From Micromonospora rhizosphaerae (GTDB lineage: Bacteria > Actinomycetota > Actinomycetes > Mycobacteriales > Micromonosporaceae), in contig NZ_FMHV01000002.1 in the NCBI RefSeq assembly GCF_900091465.1, positions 2,604,001 to 2,668,000 of the forward strand: DNA of 64,000 nt. Direction: 5' to 3'. Positions within the stretch are counted from its first letter, which is position 1; the number at the start of each line of letters is the position of its first letter. The notes beneath the pieces were generated by a model. The model made no database searches and was not told the origin of the DNA. It saw nothing but the letters and a program-made list of their open reading frames with translations. Both the position numbers and the translations under genes were made by a program. Below, piece by piece: positions 27,537 to 34,673 of this stretch.

Positions 27537-27623
27537 TCACCCGCCGGGTGCGATGTCTACGGTCAGGTCGTCGACGGCGGTCGTTCCCCCGAACCGCTTC
27601 GTCAATCCACGTAAGGTGATCAT
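27537..27623 (-). pseudogene. N-terminal stump of an ABC-transporter ATPase
   Basis: Twenty-eight codons read MITLRGLTKRFGGTTAVDDL followed by TVDIAPGG and a stop. This is the usual opening of an ABC ATPase up to the point where the Walker A loop should begin (in another frame the next residues read VTG). The remaining ~270 codons are missing; sequence passes straight into the end of bioD. TAGCGT lies 6 bases before the ATG, so the promoter of the lost gene may survive. A deletion joining bioD to the ABC gene explains it best. Confidence 0.65.
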
Positions 27624-27659
27624 GCGCCGACGCTACGAACCGGACCGGTCCGGTCACTC

Positions 27660-28028
27660 CCGCTGATCGGCACCGATGCACCCTGACTTTCGTCGGCCCT
27701 CCCGCCTGCGATCGGCCCGTCCCGTTCCCCTCGCCCCAGGGGCCTGTGGAGCTTGCCCGCATGGACGGGGCGGCGCGGCGCCGGGAGCGCGCCCTCCCTT
27801 CGGCGGTCCGGAACCAGGGCGACGCAGACCCTTTGGGAGCTGCCCGCACGGACGGGGCGGCACCGTGAAACGGCCCACCGCCCGGGCCGCGGTCGCCCAC
27901 TCCGCGACCGCACAGTTGCGGTAGCACTGACGGGGCACCTCCAAAGGAGGTCGGCAGCCCAATGGAGCTCGGGCTCTCCGCTGGGGGTCGTGCGAGGTCG
28001 GCGAGCTGCGACCGAGCCGGTGCCAGGC
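27660..28028. other. Gene-free spacer with a short direct repeat and a hairpin
   Basis: No credible gene on either strand. A 27-base direct repeat with a few differences lies at about 27749-27775 and 27837-27863 (core GCCCGCA-GGACGGGGCGGC). ACCTCC-AAA-GGAGGT forms a small hairpin at 27937-27951. The segment separates the bio genes and ABC stump from the P450 operon. Confidence 0.55.
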
Positions 28029-29192
28029 TCAGCCGCGGCGGATGACGAATGCGTCCGGCATCCGGAACGTGAGGTTGTCCGGACACCAGGGCGGCCGGAC
28101 CACGGTCACCCCGTCCAGCAGCGGCGCTGCCTCGGCCACCACCACCGCCGCCTCCATCCGGGCCAGTTGCGCGCCCACGCAGCGGTGCGCCCCCGCGCCG
28201 AAGGCGAGGTGCCGGCGTGATCCGCGCTGGCCGGGCCGGAAGCCGGCCGGGTCCGCCACCAGCTCCGGGTCCCGACCCGCACGGGCCAGCCAGAGCACGA
28301 TGCTCGTGCCCGCCGGCACCGCCGTCCCGCCCAGCGTGGTGTCGACCGACGCCACCCGTCGCCAGGTGACGATCGGCGGCTCCAGCCGCAGTCCCTCCTC
28401 CACCACGTCGGCGACGGCGACCTGCCCGCCGCGCAGGCCCGCCCGGACCTCCGGTTCGCCGGTCAGCCGGTGCAGCAGCAGGGTGAGGAACTGCGAGGTG
28501 GTCTCCTGCCCGGCGACCAGCAGGAAGAACAGCGCGCCGACCACCACGTCGCGGGAGTGCCCGGCGGCCCGCAGCCGGGCGGCCAGCCCGCCACCCGTGG
28601 CGGCGAAATCGCGCAGCACGGTGTGGAACCGGCCGACCTCGGCGGCCAGCGCCCGCTGCCGGTCGGCGTCCAGCGGCGCCCAGAACAGCTCCAGCGCGGC
28701 CCGGGCGAACCCCTTCACTGCGCCGACCGGGGCGTCGGGCAGCTCGACCAGGCGGGCCAGCACCAGCAGCGGCAGGTCGGCGGCGAGTTCGGCGTACAGG
28801 TCGACGGGTTGGCCCGCGTCCAGGGCGGCGGCGAGCCGGTCCACCCGCTGCCGGACCAGCGCGGTCAGCCAGGGTTGCTGCGCCGCCACCCGGGTGGGGT
28901 GCAGCGCGTCGGCGACCAGCGCCCGGATCTCCGGGTGGCTGGCGCCGGCGTTGTTGGCCAGCGTCGGCGGCAGCCGGAACCGATGCCCGGCGAGCACCCG
29001 CAGCGCGGCCACCGGGATCGGGGTCACCGCGTCCAGGGCGTTGTCCGGTCGGAAGGTGACCGGATCGGTGAGCACCTGCCGGACCAGCGCGTGCCGGGTG
29101 ACCACCAGGTGGCCGACGCCGACGTGGTCGACCACGGTCGCCACATCGGGCCACCGCCCGTCGACGGCCTCCCCCCAGCCCCGGAACAGCAC
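28029..29192 (-). CDS. Cytochrome P450
   Basis: Soluble bacterial P450 of 387 residues. The I-helix oxygen-binding motif is AGQETT (227-232), the ExxR pair is EEGLR (265-269), and the haem loop is FGAGAHRCVG with ligand Cys338. The GTG start gives a slightly short N-terminus beginning LFRGWGEAV; P450s often have 10-20 residues more, so an N-terminal loss is possible but not required. It lies 9 bases after the methyltransferase gene, with which it should be co-transcribed. No ferredoxin gene is adjacent; the substrate is unknown. Confidence 0.93.
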   Translation of the reverse strand: MLFRGWGEAVDGRWPDVATVVDHVGVGHLVVTRHALVRQVLTDPVTFRPDNALDAVTPIPVAALRVLAGHRFRLPPTLANNAGASHPEIRALVADALHPTRVAAQQPWLTALVRQRVDRLAAALDAGQPVDLYAELAADLPLLVLARLVELPDAPVGAVKGFARAALELFWAPLDADRQRALAAEVGRFHTVLRDFAATGGGLAARLRAAGHSRDVVVGALFFLLVAGQETTSQFLTLLLHRLTGEPEVRAGLRGGQVAVADVVEEGLRLEPPIVTWRRVASVDTTLGGTAVPAGTSIVLWLARAGRDPELVADPAGFRPGQRGSRRHLAFGAGAHRCVGAQLARMEAAVVVAEAAPLLDGVTVVRPPWCPDNLTFRMPDAFVIRRG

Positions 29193-29201
29193 GCCGTCAC
29201 G

Positions 29202-29870
29202 CTAGCGGGCGGTCCCCGGCGGCGCGGCGTTCAGTTCCAACACGGTGGTGTGCTTCACCCGTACGCTCTCCAGCGCCTCCGTCACCGGCACGTCGTACGC
29301 GGCCAGCTCGCGGAAACGGTCGCGGGGCAGGAACGCCCGGCCCGGGTCGCCGACCAGCACCCGGGCGCCGGACCGGGCGGCCCGGAGCAGGAAGCGCAGC
29401 ATCCGCTTCGCCATCGCCTCGCTGTAGAAGACGTCCCCGGCGAGCACGATCTCGGCGTCCCCGGCGTCGCCGTCCAGAACGTCGCCGAACTCCGCGTCGA
29501 CGCGTACCCCATTGGCCTCGGCGTTGAGCGCGACCGCCGCGACGGCGCGCTCGTCGACCTCGACGGCGCGGACGGTGGCCGCGCCGGCCCGGGCGGCGGC
29601 GATGGCGACCAGGCCGGAGCCGGAGGCGAGGTCCAGCACCCGGCGGCCGGCGACCGCCTCGGGATGGTCGGTGACGTAGCGGGCCAGCCCCTGACCGCCG
29701 GCCCAGGCGAAGGCCCAGAACGGCGGGGGCTGGGCGCTGCGGAACTCGCCCTCGGTCAGCTCCCAGAGGCCGATCGGCTCGTCGGCCTGGTGCAGCCGCA
29801 GCTCGGGGACGAAGGCGACCGGGGCGAGCCGGGCGTGCAGCCGGACGAAGGCCGCGGACAGGTCGGACAC
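29202..29870 (-). CDS. Class I SAM-dependent methyltransferase
   Basis: A 222-residue methyltransferase similar in layout to the ETFB-lysine/nicotinamide N-methyltransferase branch. The SAM motif I is VLDLASGSGLVAIAAARAG near residue 78, VRAVEVDERAV carries the acidic motif II, and GDVFYSEAMAKRM follows. The N-terminal FWAFAWAGGQGLARY is typical of that branch. The GTG at 29870 is chosen for the family-like start. It leads a two-gene operon with the P450. Confidence 0.85.
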   Translation of the reverse strand: MSDLSAAFVRLHARLAPVAFVPELRLHQADEPIGLWELTEGEFRSAQPPPFWAFAWAGGQGLARYVTDHPEAVAGRRVLDLASGSGLVAIAAARAGAATVRAVEVDERAVAAVALNAEANGVRVDAEFGDVLDGDAGDAEIVLAGDVFYSEAMAKRMLRFLLRAARSGARVLVGDPGRAFLPRDRFRELAAYDVPVTEALESVRVKHTTVLELNAAPPGTAR

Positions 29871-30047
29871 CCGGTGATTCTCTCCCGGCTGGGATCTCGG
29901 GCGTGTCGCGGGGAGCGGTGACCGGTTCACCACTGTCGGTGAAACCGGCCCCCGCGGTTGGCGATCGGTGCGAACACGCCCGTCTACCGGCTTCCCCGCA
30001 CCGTTCATAGCGTTGCCAGGTGGACGCGCCCGAGGGACGAGGCGGTG

Positions 30048-30860
30048 ATGAGCGTGTGGCGGTACGTGCTGCGGATCGGGGTGGTGCTGACCTGTCTGCC
30101 GGGGGCGGGCCTCGGGGCGGCCGTGCCGGCGCGGGCGGCGGCCGGCTTCGCCACCGAGTTGAGCGGCCTGCCGGACGAGTTCACCGCCGGCGAACGGCTG
30201 GAGACCCTCTCCGCGGTGGTCTCCCGGCAGGACGGTGGCGGCTGCGTCAAGGTGCGTTGGTCGATGGTGCTCAGCGTGCAGGGGCTGCGGCTGGACCAGG
30301 TGAAGATGGACCGGGTGGAGGAGGGCGGTTCCTTCCCCCTGGAGATCCGCACCGAGGGGGACGTGGCCCGGCTGACCGACCGGCAGCTCGACCCGGGCAC
30401 GCTCTGTCCGGGCCGAACGGTCACCGCCCGCTACCGGGTGGCCTTCGCCGAGGACGTCACCCGGGGGCGGGTGAGCTTCGCCGCTGAGGCGTACGACCAG
30501 GACCTGCGGCTGCTCGCCCGGCAGACCGCGACCCGGCAGGTGATCGGGGACGGCGTCGACGCGGCGCCGAGCGAGGCGGCGGCGCCGGAGCCGACGGAGG
30601 GCAGCGTGGAGCCGACGCCGGACGACGCCACCGAGGAGGCGACGCCCACCGACGAGGCGGTGGGCGAGCTGCCGCCGCCCGGGGCGGCGGCCCGGCCGTT
30701 GGCGCAGTCGGGCGGCTTCGGGGTGGTCCAGGCCGCCTTCCTGCTGGGTGGCCTGATGCTCTTCCTCGGCGCCGGCCTGCTGATCCGGATGCGGTACCTG
30801 CTGCGCCGGGCCGAGGGCGTGGCGGAGGACGGGCCCGCCGCCCGAACGCGATGGCGGTAG
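30048..30860 (+). CDS. Secreted, C-terminally membrane-anchored protein, function unknown
   Basis: A 270-residue protein with a signal peptide (VWRYVLRIGVVLTCLPGAGL, then VPARAAA), an extracellular beta-rich domain of about 140 residues containing two Cys (GGGCVKVRW, TLCPGRTV), an acidic Pro/Thr/Glu linker, a transmembrane helix near residues 225-247 and a basic tail. Some actinobacterial homologues are annotated only as hypothetical. TAGCGT at 30008-30013 could be the -10 box and GAGGGA the ribosome site. It is divergent from the methyltransferase-P450 operon. Confidence 0.7.
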   Translation: MSVWRYVLRIGVVLTCLPGAGLGAAVPARAAAGFATELSGLPDEFTAGERLETLSAVVSRQDGGGCVKVRWSMVLSVQGLRLDQVKMDRVEEGGSFPLEIRTEGDVARLTDRQLDPGTLCPGRTVTARYRVAFAEDVTRGRVSFAAEAYDQDLRLLARQTATRQVIGDGVDAAPSEAAAPEPTEGSVEPTPDDATEEATPTDEAVGELPPPGAAARPLAQSGGFGVVQAAFLLGGLMLFLGAGLLIRMRYLLRRAEGVAEDGPAARTRWR

Positions 30861-30867
30861 CTCGCGC

Positions 30868-30892
30868 TTTACAAAATGTCGCCTCTTGTAAA
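30868..30892 (+). promoter_or_regulatory. TetR-type operator candidate upstream of alkB
   Basis: TTTACAA, 11 bases, TTGTAAA: a perfect 7-base inverted repeat, AT-rich in a very GC-rich setting. Its right arm overlaps a possible -35 (TTGTAA), with CACAGT 17 bases on as the -10. The nearest candidate regulator is the TetR gene at 32.7-33.3 kb; the link is inferred. Confidence 0.6.
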
Positions 30893-30945
30893 AGCCAGTG
30901 ACGGCTGCCACAGTCAGGGAGGAGCCAAGAGATCGGAGGCTGACG

Positions 30946-32199
30946 ATGACCACCGACGCGACCACCCCACCCCTGGCCTGGCGCGACACCCGCAAGCTGC
31001 TCTGGCCGCTGGCCCTGCTCGTCCCGGTCCTGCCCTTCACCGCGTGGTCGATCTGGCACTCCACCGGGGGCGCCTGGGCCTGGTGGCTCACCCCGGTGGT
31101 CGTATTCGGGCTGATCCCGGTGATCGACCTGCTGATCGGTGAGGACCGGCGCAACCCGCCCGACGAGGTGGTGCCCCGCCTGGCGGCCGACGGCTACTAC
31201 CGCTGGCTGACCTACCTCTACCTGCCCGCCCAGTACGCGGCGCTGGCGCTCTGCTGCGCGGTCTGGGCGCGGGGCGACCTGTCCTGGATCGGCGCGGCCG
31301 GGCTGGTCTTCACCGTCGGGGTGGTCAACGGCATCGCCATCAACACCGCGCACGAGCTGGGCCACAAGCGGGAGACCATGGAGCGCTGGCTGTCGAAGGT
31401 GGCCCTCGCGCCCACCGGCTACGGGCACTTCTACGTCGAGCACAACCGCGGCCACCACACCCGGGTCGCCACCCCTGAGGATCCGGCCAGCGCGCGGCTG
31501 GGGGAGAGCGTCTGGGCGTTCTGGCCGCGTACCGTCTGCGGAAGCCTGCGCTCGGCCTGGCGCCTGGAGACGAGCCGGTTCCGCATCCGTGGCCGCAACC
31601 CCTGGACGTGGCGCAACGACATCCTCACCGCCTGGGCGATGACCCTGGTGCTCTACGGCGTGCTGATGCTCGCCTTCGGCCCCGGGGTGCTGCCCTTCCT
31701 GCTGCTCCAGGCCGTGATCGGCTTCTCCCTGCTCGAGGTGGTCAACTACCTGGAGCATTACGGACTGGCCCGGCAGCACACCGCCGCGGGCCGGTACGAG
31801 AAGGTCGATCCACAGCACAGCTGGAACAGCGACCGGACGGTCACCAACGTCTTCCTCTTTCAGCTCCAGCGGCACAGCGACCACCACGCCAACCCGCTGC
31901 GCCGCTACCAGACGTTGCGCAGCTTCGACTCCTCGCCGCAGCTGCCGGCCGGCTACGCCACCATGGTGGTCGCCGCGTTGGTCCCGCCGGTCTGGCGGCG
32001 GGTGATGGACCACCGGGTGCTCGCCCACTACGGCGGCGACCTCGAGTTGGCCAACGTCCACCCGCCGGCCCTGCGCCGGCTGCGGGCGCTCTACGGCGCC
32101 CAGTCCGGGTCCCGGCCGAACGCCGCGATCAGCCGGTCCTGCTCGTCGGCGTCGGCGGGCACCTCCAGCCCCGGCCGGACCAGCTCGCCCCGCTGGTAG
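30946..32199 (+). CDS. alkB: Alkane 1-monooxygenase (AlkB) with abnormal C-terminus
   Basis: Integral-membrane non-haem di-iron hydroxylase that oxidises the terminal carbon of alkanes. Eight-histidine motifs are intact: HELGHK (136-141), EHNRGHH (165-171), NYLEHYG (267-273) and RHSDHH (309-314), and six helices surround them. The ATG has GGAGG 6 bases upstream. Sequence typical of AlkB ends at about residue 384 (RRLRALYGA). The last ~32 residues are Ser/Arg-rich and are simply the antisense of the DinB-like gene, entered at that gene's stop codon. The native stop and the rubredoxin genes usual in actinobacterial alk operons are missing. Activity would need rubredoxin from elsewhere. Confidence 0.92.
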   Translation: MTTDATTPPLAWRDTRKLLWPLALLVPVLPFTAWSIWHSTGGAWAWWLTPVVVFGLIPVIDLLIGEDRRNPPDEVVPRLAADGYYRWLTYLYLPAQYAALALCCAVWARGDLSWIGAAGLVFTVGVVNGIAINTAHELGHKRETMERWLSKVALAPTGYGHFYVEHNRGHHTRVATPEDPASARLGESVWAFWPRTVCGSLRSAWRLETSRFRIRGRNPWTWRNDILTAWAMTLVLYGVLMLAFGPGVLPFLLLQAVIGFSLLEVVNYLEHYGLARQHTAAGRYEKVDPQHSWNSDRTVTNVFLFQLQRHSDHHANPLRRYQTLRSFDSSPQLPAGYATMVVAALVPPVWRRVMDHRVLAHYGGDLELANVHPPALRRLRALYGAQSGSRPNAAISRSCSSASAGTSSPGRTSSPRW

Positions 32200-32666
32200 T
32201 CGGAGATCCGCCCGGCGAACCACCGGGCGCACTCGCGCACCGCTTCGGGGTCCAACCGCGGATCCGCGCCGATCGCCACCGCCAGGTCCCATCCGTGTAC
32301 GAGGTGCTCGGCGACGAGCTGGTGCAGGTACTCGTCCGCCGGGGTGTCGCCGATGGAGAGGTGGACGATGGCGTCCAGCGCGCCCGGGTGGGCGGCCGCC
32401 AGCTCCGCCTGGGCGGCCGCCTCTCGGGCCGTCCTGGCCGGGTCGGCGCCGAGCTGGTCGCCGTCGTAGCGGTCGCCGACCTGCTCGATGGTCCTTCCGG
32501 CCAGCAGGGCCACGCTCCAGCGGTCCTCGCTCACCACGTGGTTGACCAGCATGCGGACGTCCCAGCCTGGGCAGGGCGTCGGATCCGACCACTGCCCAGG
32601 GCCGACCTCGCCGACCCGGTCGGTGAACTCGGCCAGGCTGCGTCGGTAGCTCTCCAGCAGGTCCAT
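32091..32666 (-). CDS. TIGR03086/mycothiol-dependent maleylpyruvate-isomerase-like (DinB fold) protein
   Basis: A 191-residue four-helix DinB-like protein. It has TPCPGWDVRMLVNHVVSEDRW, which supplies a metal-ligand His, and HLVHGWDLAVAIGADP, which supplies more, in the order of the TIGR03086 metal-binding family. These are likely mycothiol-dependent transferases or isomerases of unknown substrate. CACAAT lies 7 bases before the ATG at 32666 with no ribosome site, which suggests a leaderless mRNA. Its 3' end overlaps the alkB reading frame by about 109 bases. Confidence 0.85.
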   Translation of the reverse strand: MDLLESYRRSLAEFTDRVGEVGPGQWSDPTPCPGWDVRMLVNHVVSEDRWSVALLAGRTIEQVGDRYDGDQLGADPARTAREAAAQAELAAAHPGALDAIVHLSIGDTPADEYLHQLVAEHLVHGWDLAVAIGADPRLDPEAVRECARWFAGRISDYQRGELVRPGLEVPADADEQDRLIAAFGRDPDWAP

Positions 32667-32722
32667 GTCGCTGATTGTGGCGGCTGCTGCGGCCGGTCCG
32701 GGAGGATTTGCCCGGTCGGTGG

Positions 32723-33325
32723 TCAGTCGAGCTGGGCCGGTTCCAGGCCCAGCTCCCGGGCGGCGACCAAGCGGATCCACTCGGCGATCTGCCGGCGGGT
32801 GATCACCCGGTCGTGCACCGCGAGCTGTACGGCGAGGCCGTCCATCACCGCGTTGATCCGCCACGCGGCGCCGGCCGGGTCCGCGCAGTCGAAGGTGCCG
32901 TCGGCCACCCCCTCGGAGATCACGCCGGCCAGGTCCTGCCGCCAGCGCAGGTCGAGCCGGCGCGAGACCTTCTCCAGCTCGGGGGTGCGCAGCGACTCCG
33001 CCCAGCCGTCGATCCAGACGGACCAGGAGGTGGATCGGCCTGCCGGGGTGTAGCGGCGCAGCATCCGCCGCAGCTTGATCAACGGCGGGGCGGAGGAGTG
33101 CACCACCGCGTCGAGCCGGGCCAGATCCTGCTCGACGGCGTACGCGAAGGCCTGCGCGAGCATCCGCTCCTTGGTGGCGAAGTGGTAGAAGACCAGCGCC
33201 TGGCTCACCCCCGCAGCCTCCGCCACGTCGGCGGTGCGAGTGTTCGCCAGGCCACGTTCGGCGATCACGTCACAGGCCGTGTGCAACAGGGCATCCAGGC
33301 GGATTTCGGCGGCACGTCTCGTCAC
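32723..33325 (-). CDS. TetR-family regulator
   Basis: A 200-residue repressor-type protein. The N-terminal HTH reads AIRERGLANTRTADVAEAAG-like (ERGLANTRTADVAEAAGVSQ), followed by ALVFYHFATKERML. The C-terminal ligand domain resembles the BetI-like class (WDGWAESL-like WIDGWAESLRTPEL). I chose the GTG at 33325 because TACGGT lies 7 bases upstream, a leaderless arrangement; a TTG at 33352 is possible. Being next to alkB and the inverted repeat upstream of alkB, it may control that gene or the DinB-like gene. Confidence 0.85.
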   Translation of the reverse strand: MTRRAAEIRLDALLHTACDVIAERGLANTRTADVAEAAGVSQALVFYHFATKERMLAQAFAYAVEQDLARLDAVVHSSAPPLIKLRRMLRRYTPAGRSTSWSVWIDGWAESLRTPELEKVSRRLDLRWRQDLAGVISEGVADGTFDCADPAGAAWRINAVMDGLAVQLAVHDRVITRRQIAEWIRLVAARELGLEPAQLD

Positions 33326-33516
33326 GCCGGCTACCGTAGCCGATCGATCCAAGCACAGGGAGTCACCAACACGGCCGGTCGAGCAGGGAGGTGCCCGACA
33401 CCCGGCGGGCGACCAGGATCACCCGTTCGGGACGCGCCGGAGGGGGCCCCCGATTTGGCAACCGTTCCCCGCCTCGGCTAAAGTTCTCATCCGTTACCGG
33501 GGAACGCCGGTGGCAC

Positions 33517-33589
33517 GCGGACGTAGCGCAGTTGGTAGCGCATCACCTTGCCAAGGTGAGGGTCGCGGGTTCGAGTCCCGTCGTCCGCT
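33517..33589 (+). tRNA. tRNA-Gly (anticodon GCC)
   Basis: 73 bases. The acceptor GCGGACG/CGTCCGC and the anticodon stem ACCTT-GCC-AAGGT fold cleanly, the T-loop is TTCGAGT, and the discriminator is T. No CCA is encoded. An identical copy lies at 34280. Confidence 0.97.
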
Positions 33590-33623
33590 CGGAGATGCCG
33601 CCATGGATGTCGGGGGCAACCTC

Positions 33624-33694
33624 GGTGGAGTGGCCGAGAGGCGAGGCAACGGCCTGCAAAGCCGTGTACACGGGTTCAAATCCCGTCTCCACCT
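33624..33694 (+). tRNA. tRNA-Cys (anticodon GCA)
   Basis: 71 bases. The acceptor is GGTGGAG/CTCCACC, the anticodon loop is CTGCAAA, and the discriminator is T, as expected for Cys. It is the ordinary Cys tRNA; a second, different one ends the array near 59.0 kb. Confidence 0.97.
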
Positions 33695-33707
33695 CGGCAG
33701 TAGACGA

Positions 33708-33782
33708 GGGCGATTGGCGCAGTGGGAGCGCGCTTCCTTGACACGGAAGAGGTCACTGGTTCAAACCCAGTATCGCCCACCA
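33708..33782 (+). tRNA. tRNA-Val (anticodon GAC), CCA encoded
   Basis: 75 bases including CCA. The acceptor is GGGCGAT/ATCGCCC, the anticodon loop is TTGACAC, and the T-loop is TTCAAAC. An identical copy lies at 34412. Confidence 0.97.
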
Positions 33783-33796
33783 GTTGGATGAGCAGG

Positions 33797-33837
33797 TCAA
33801 AAGGCTCGTCACCGGACATCGGTGACGAGCCTTTTGA
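33797..33837. terminator. Strong hairpin terminator after the tRNA-Gly-Cys-Val run
   Basis: A perfect 18-base-pair stem (33797-33814 with 33820-33837, loop GACAT) whose ends AAAA/TTTT give a T-tract on either strand. It serves the tRNA run from the left and the DUF6458 gene from the right. Confidence 0.85.
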
Positions 33838-33870
33838 TTTCCGGACCTGCTCCGTCGGCAACCGGTCGGG

Positions 33871-34119
33871 TCACAGCGGCGGGCCGACGTCCCGGCGCTC
33901 GTCCACCCGCCGGTACTCCACCGGCTCCGCCGGCTCGGCCGTGGTGACCACCTCGCGGCGGCGACCCCAGACCAGCGTGGTCATGATGAGGCCGAGTACG
34001 CCGGCCGCCATCAGGATCCAGCCGACGACGTCGAGGTTGACCCCGCCGATGCTGGCGTTGAGCGCGAAGGTGAGGATCGCGCCGACCGCGATCAGGAAGA
34101 TGCTGGTACCGATTCCCAC
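33871..34119 (-). CDS. DUF6458 family small membrane protein
   Basis: An 82-residue protein that starts MGIGTSIFLIAVGAILTFAL. Two transmembrane helices lie at about 3-22 and 28-48, with GGVNLDVVGWILM between them, and a charged cytoplasmic tail follows. The layout and the opening residues are those of DUF6458, common in actinobacteria and without known function. It lies between two copies of the Gly and Val tRNA genes. Confidence 0.85.
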   Translation of the reverse strand: MGIGTSIFLIAVGAILTFALNASIGGVNLDVVGWILMAAGVLGLIMTTLVWGRRREVVTTAEPAEPVEYRRVDERRDVGPPL

Positions 34120-34279
34120 GACAGCCTCCTTCAGGGGGACGTGGTGCGCTGTCGAGGAGGGTCAGTACCCAGCTGGCAACCAGCGCAATCACCCGGCCCG
34201 TTCAAAGCGGTGGGGGCACCCGTACGGCGATCTTGTCATCGGGTAGAGTTCACCCGTCGCCGACGAGAGCCGGCGGCAT

Positions 34280-34352
34280 GCGGACGTAGCGCAGTTGGTA
34301 GCGCATCACCTTGCCAAGGTGAGGGTCGCGGGTTCGAGTCCCGTCGTCCGCT
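34280..34352 (+). tRNA. tRNA-Gly (anticodon GCC), second copy
   Basis: Identical in sequence to the gene at 33517-33589. The two lie 763 bases apart on the same strand. Confidence 0.97.
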
Positions 34353-34411
34353 CGCGATCCGCCCCTCGCGGGGCGACCGCCGCCGGTCGCAGCGGGCGCC
34401 GGCGGGCGCGC

Positions 34412-34486
34412 GGGCGATTGGCGCAGTGGGAGCGCGCTTCCTTGACACGGAAGAGGTCACTGGTTCAAACCCAGTATCGCCCACCA
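34412..34486 (+). tRNA. tRNA-Val (anticodon GAC), second copy, CCA encoded
   Basis: Identical to the gene at 33708-33782. The Cys gene that separates Gly and Val in the first copy is missing here. Confidence 0.97.
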
Positions 34487-34673
34487 TCGACAGCGGCACG
34501 GGTTCGCTCCCGGGGCCGCTGATTCTTTTCCGGGCCCCGTTCGGCCCCCGCGATTGACCACATCGGTAACTTCACACCGCCGAGGCAGCCCTCCTTGGTC
34601 CGCCCGACGGGCCATGGAACGGTGGGCCCTGCCCGTGACAGGGTGAGGGCTCGCGGACCAGGGAGGCGATCGC

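Noticed and set aside
27620..27962. Minus- and plus-strand frames in the bio-P450 spacer
   Set aside because: They are Arg/Pro/Gly-rich, lack ribosome sites and overlap a direct repeat; only the ABC-ATPase stump has recognisable residues.
30898..30945. Upstream GTG start for AlkB
   Set aside because: It would add 16 residues with Arg/Glu-rich sequence that lies within the promoter region, and the ATG at 30946 has a better ribosome site.
32091..32199. A rubredoxin or other gene fused at the end of alkB
   Set aside because: The extra 32 residues have no Cys pairs and are antisense of the DinB-like gene, so they are not a domain.
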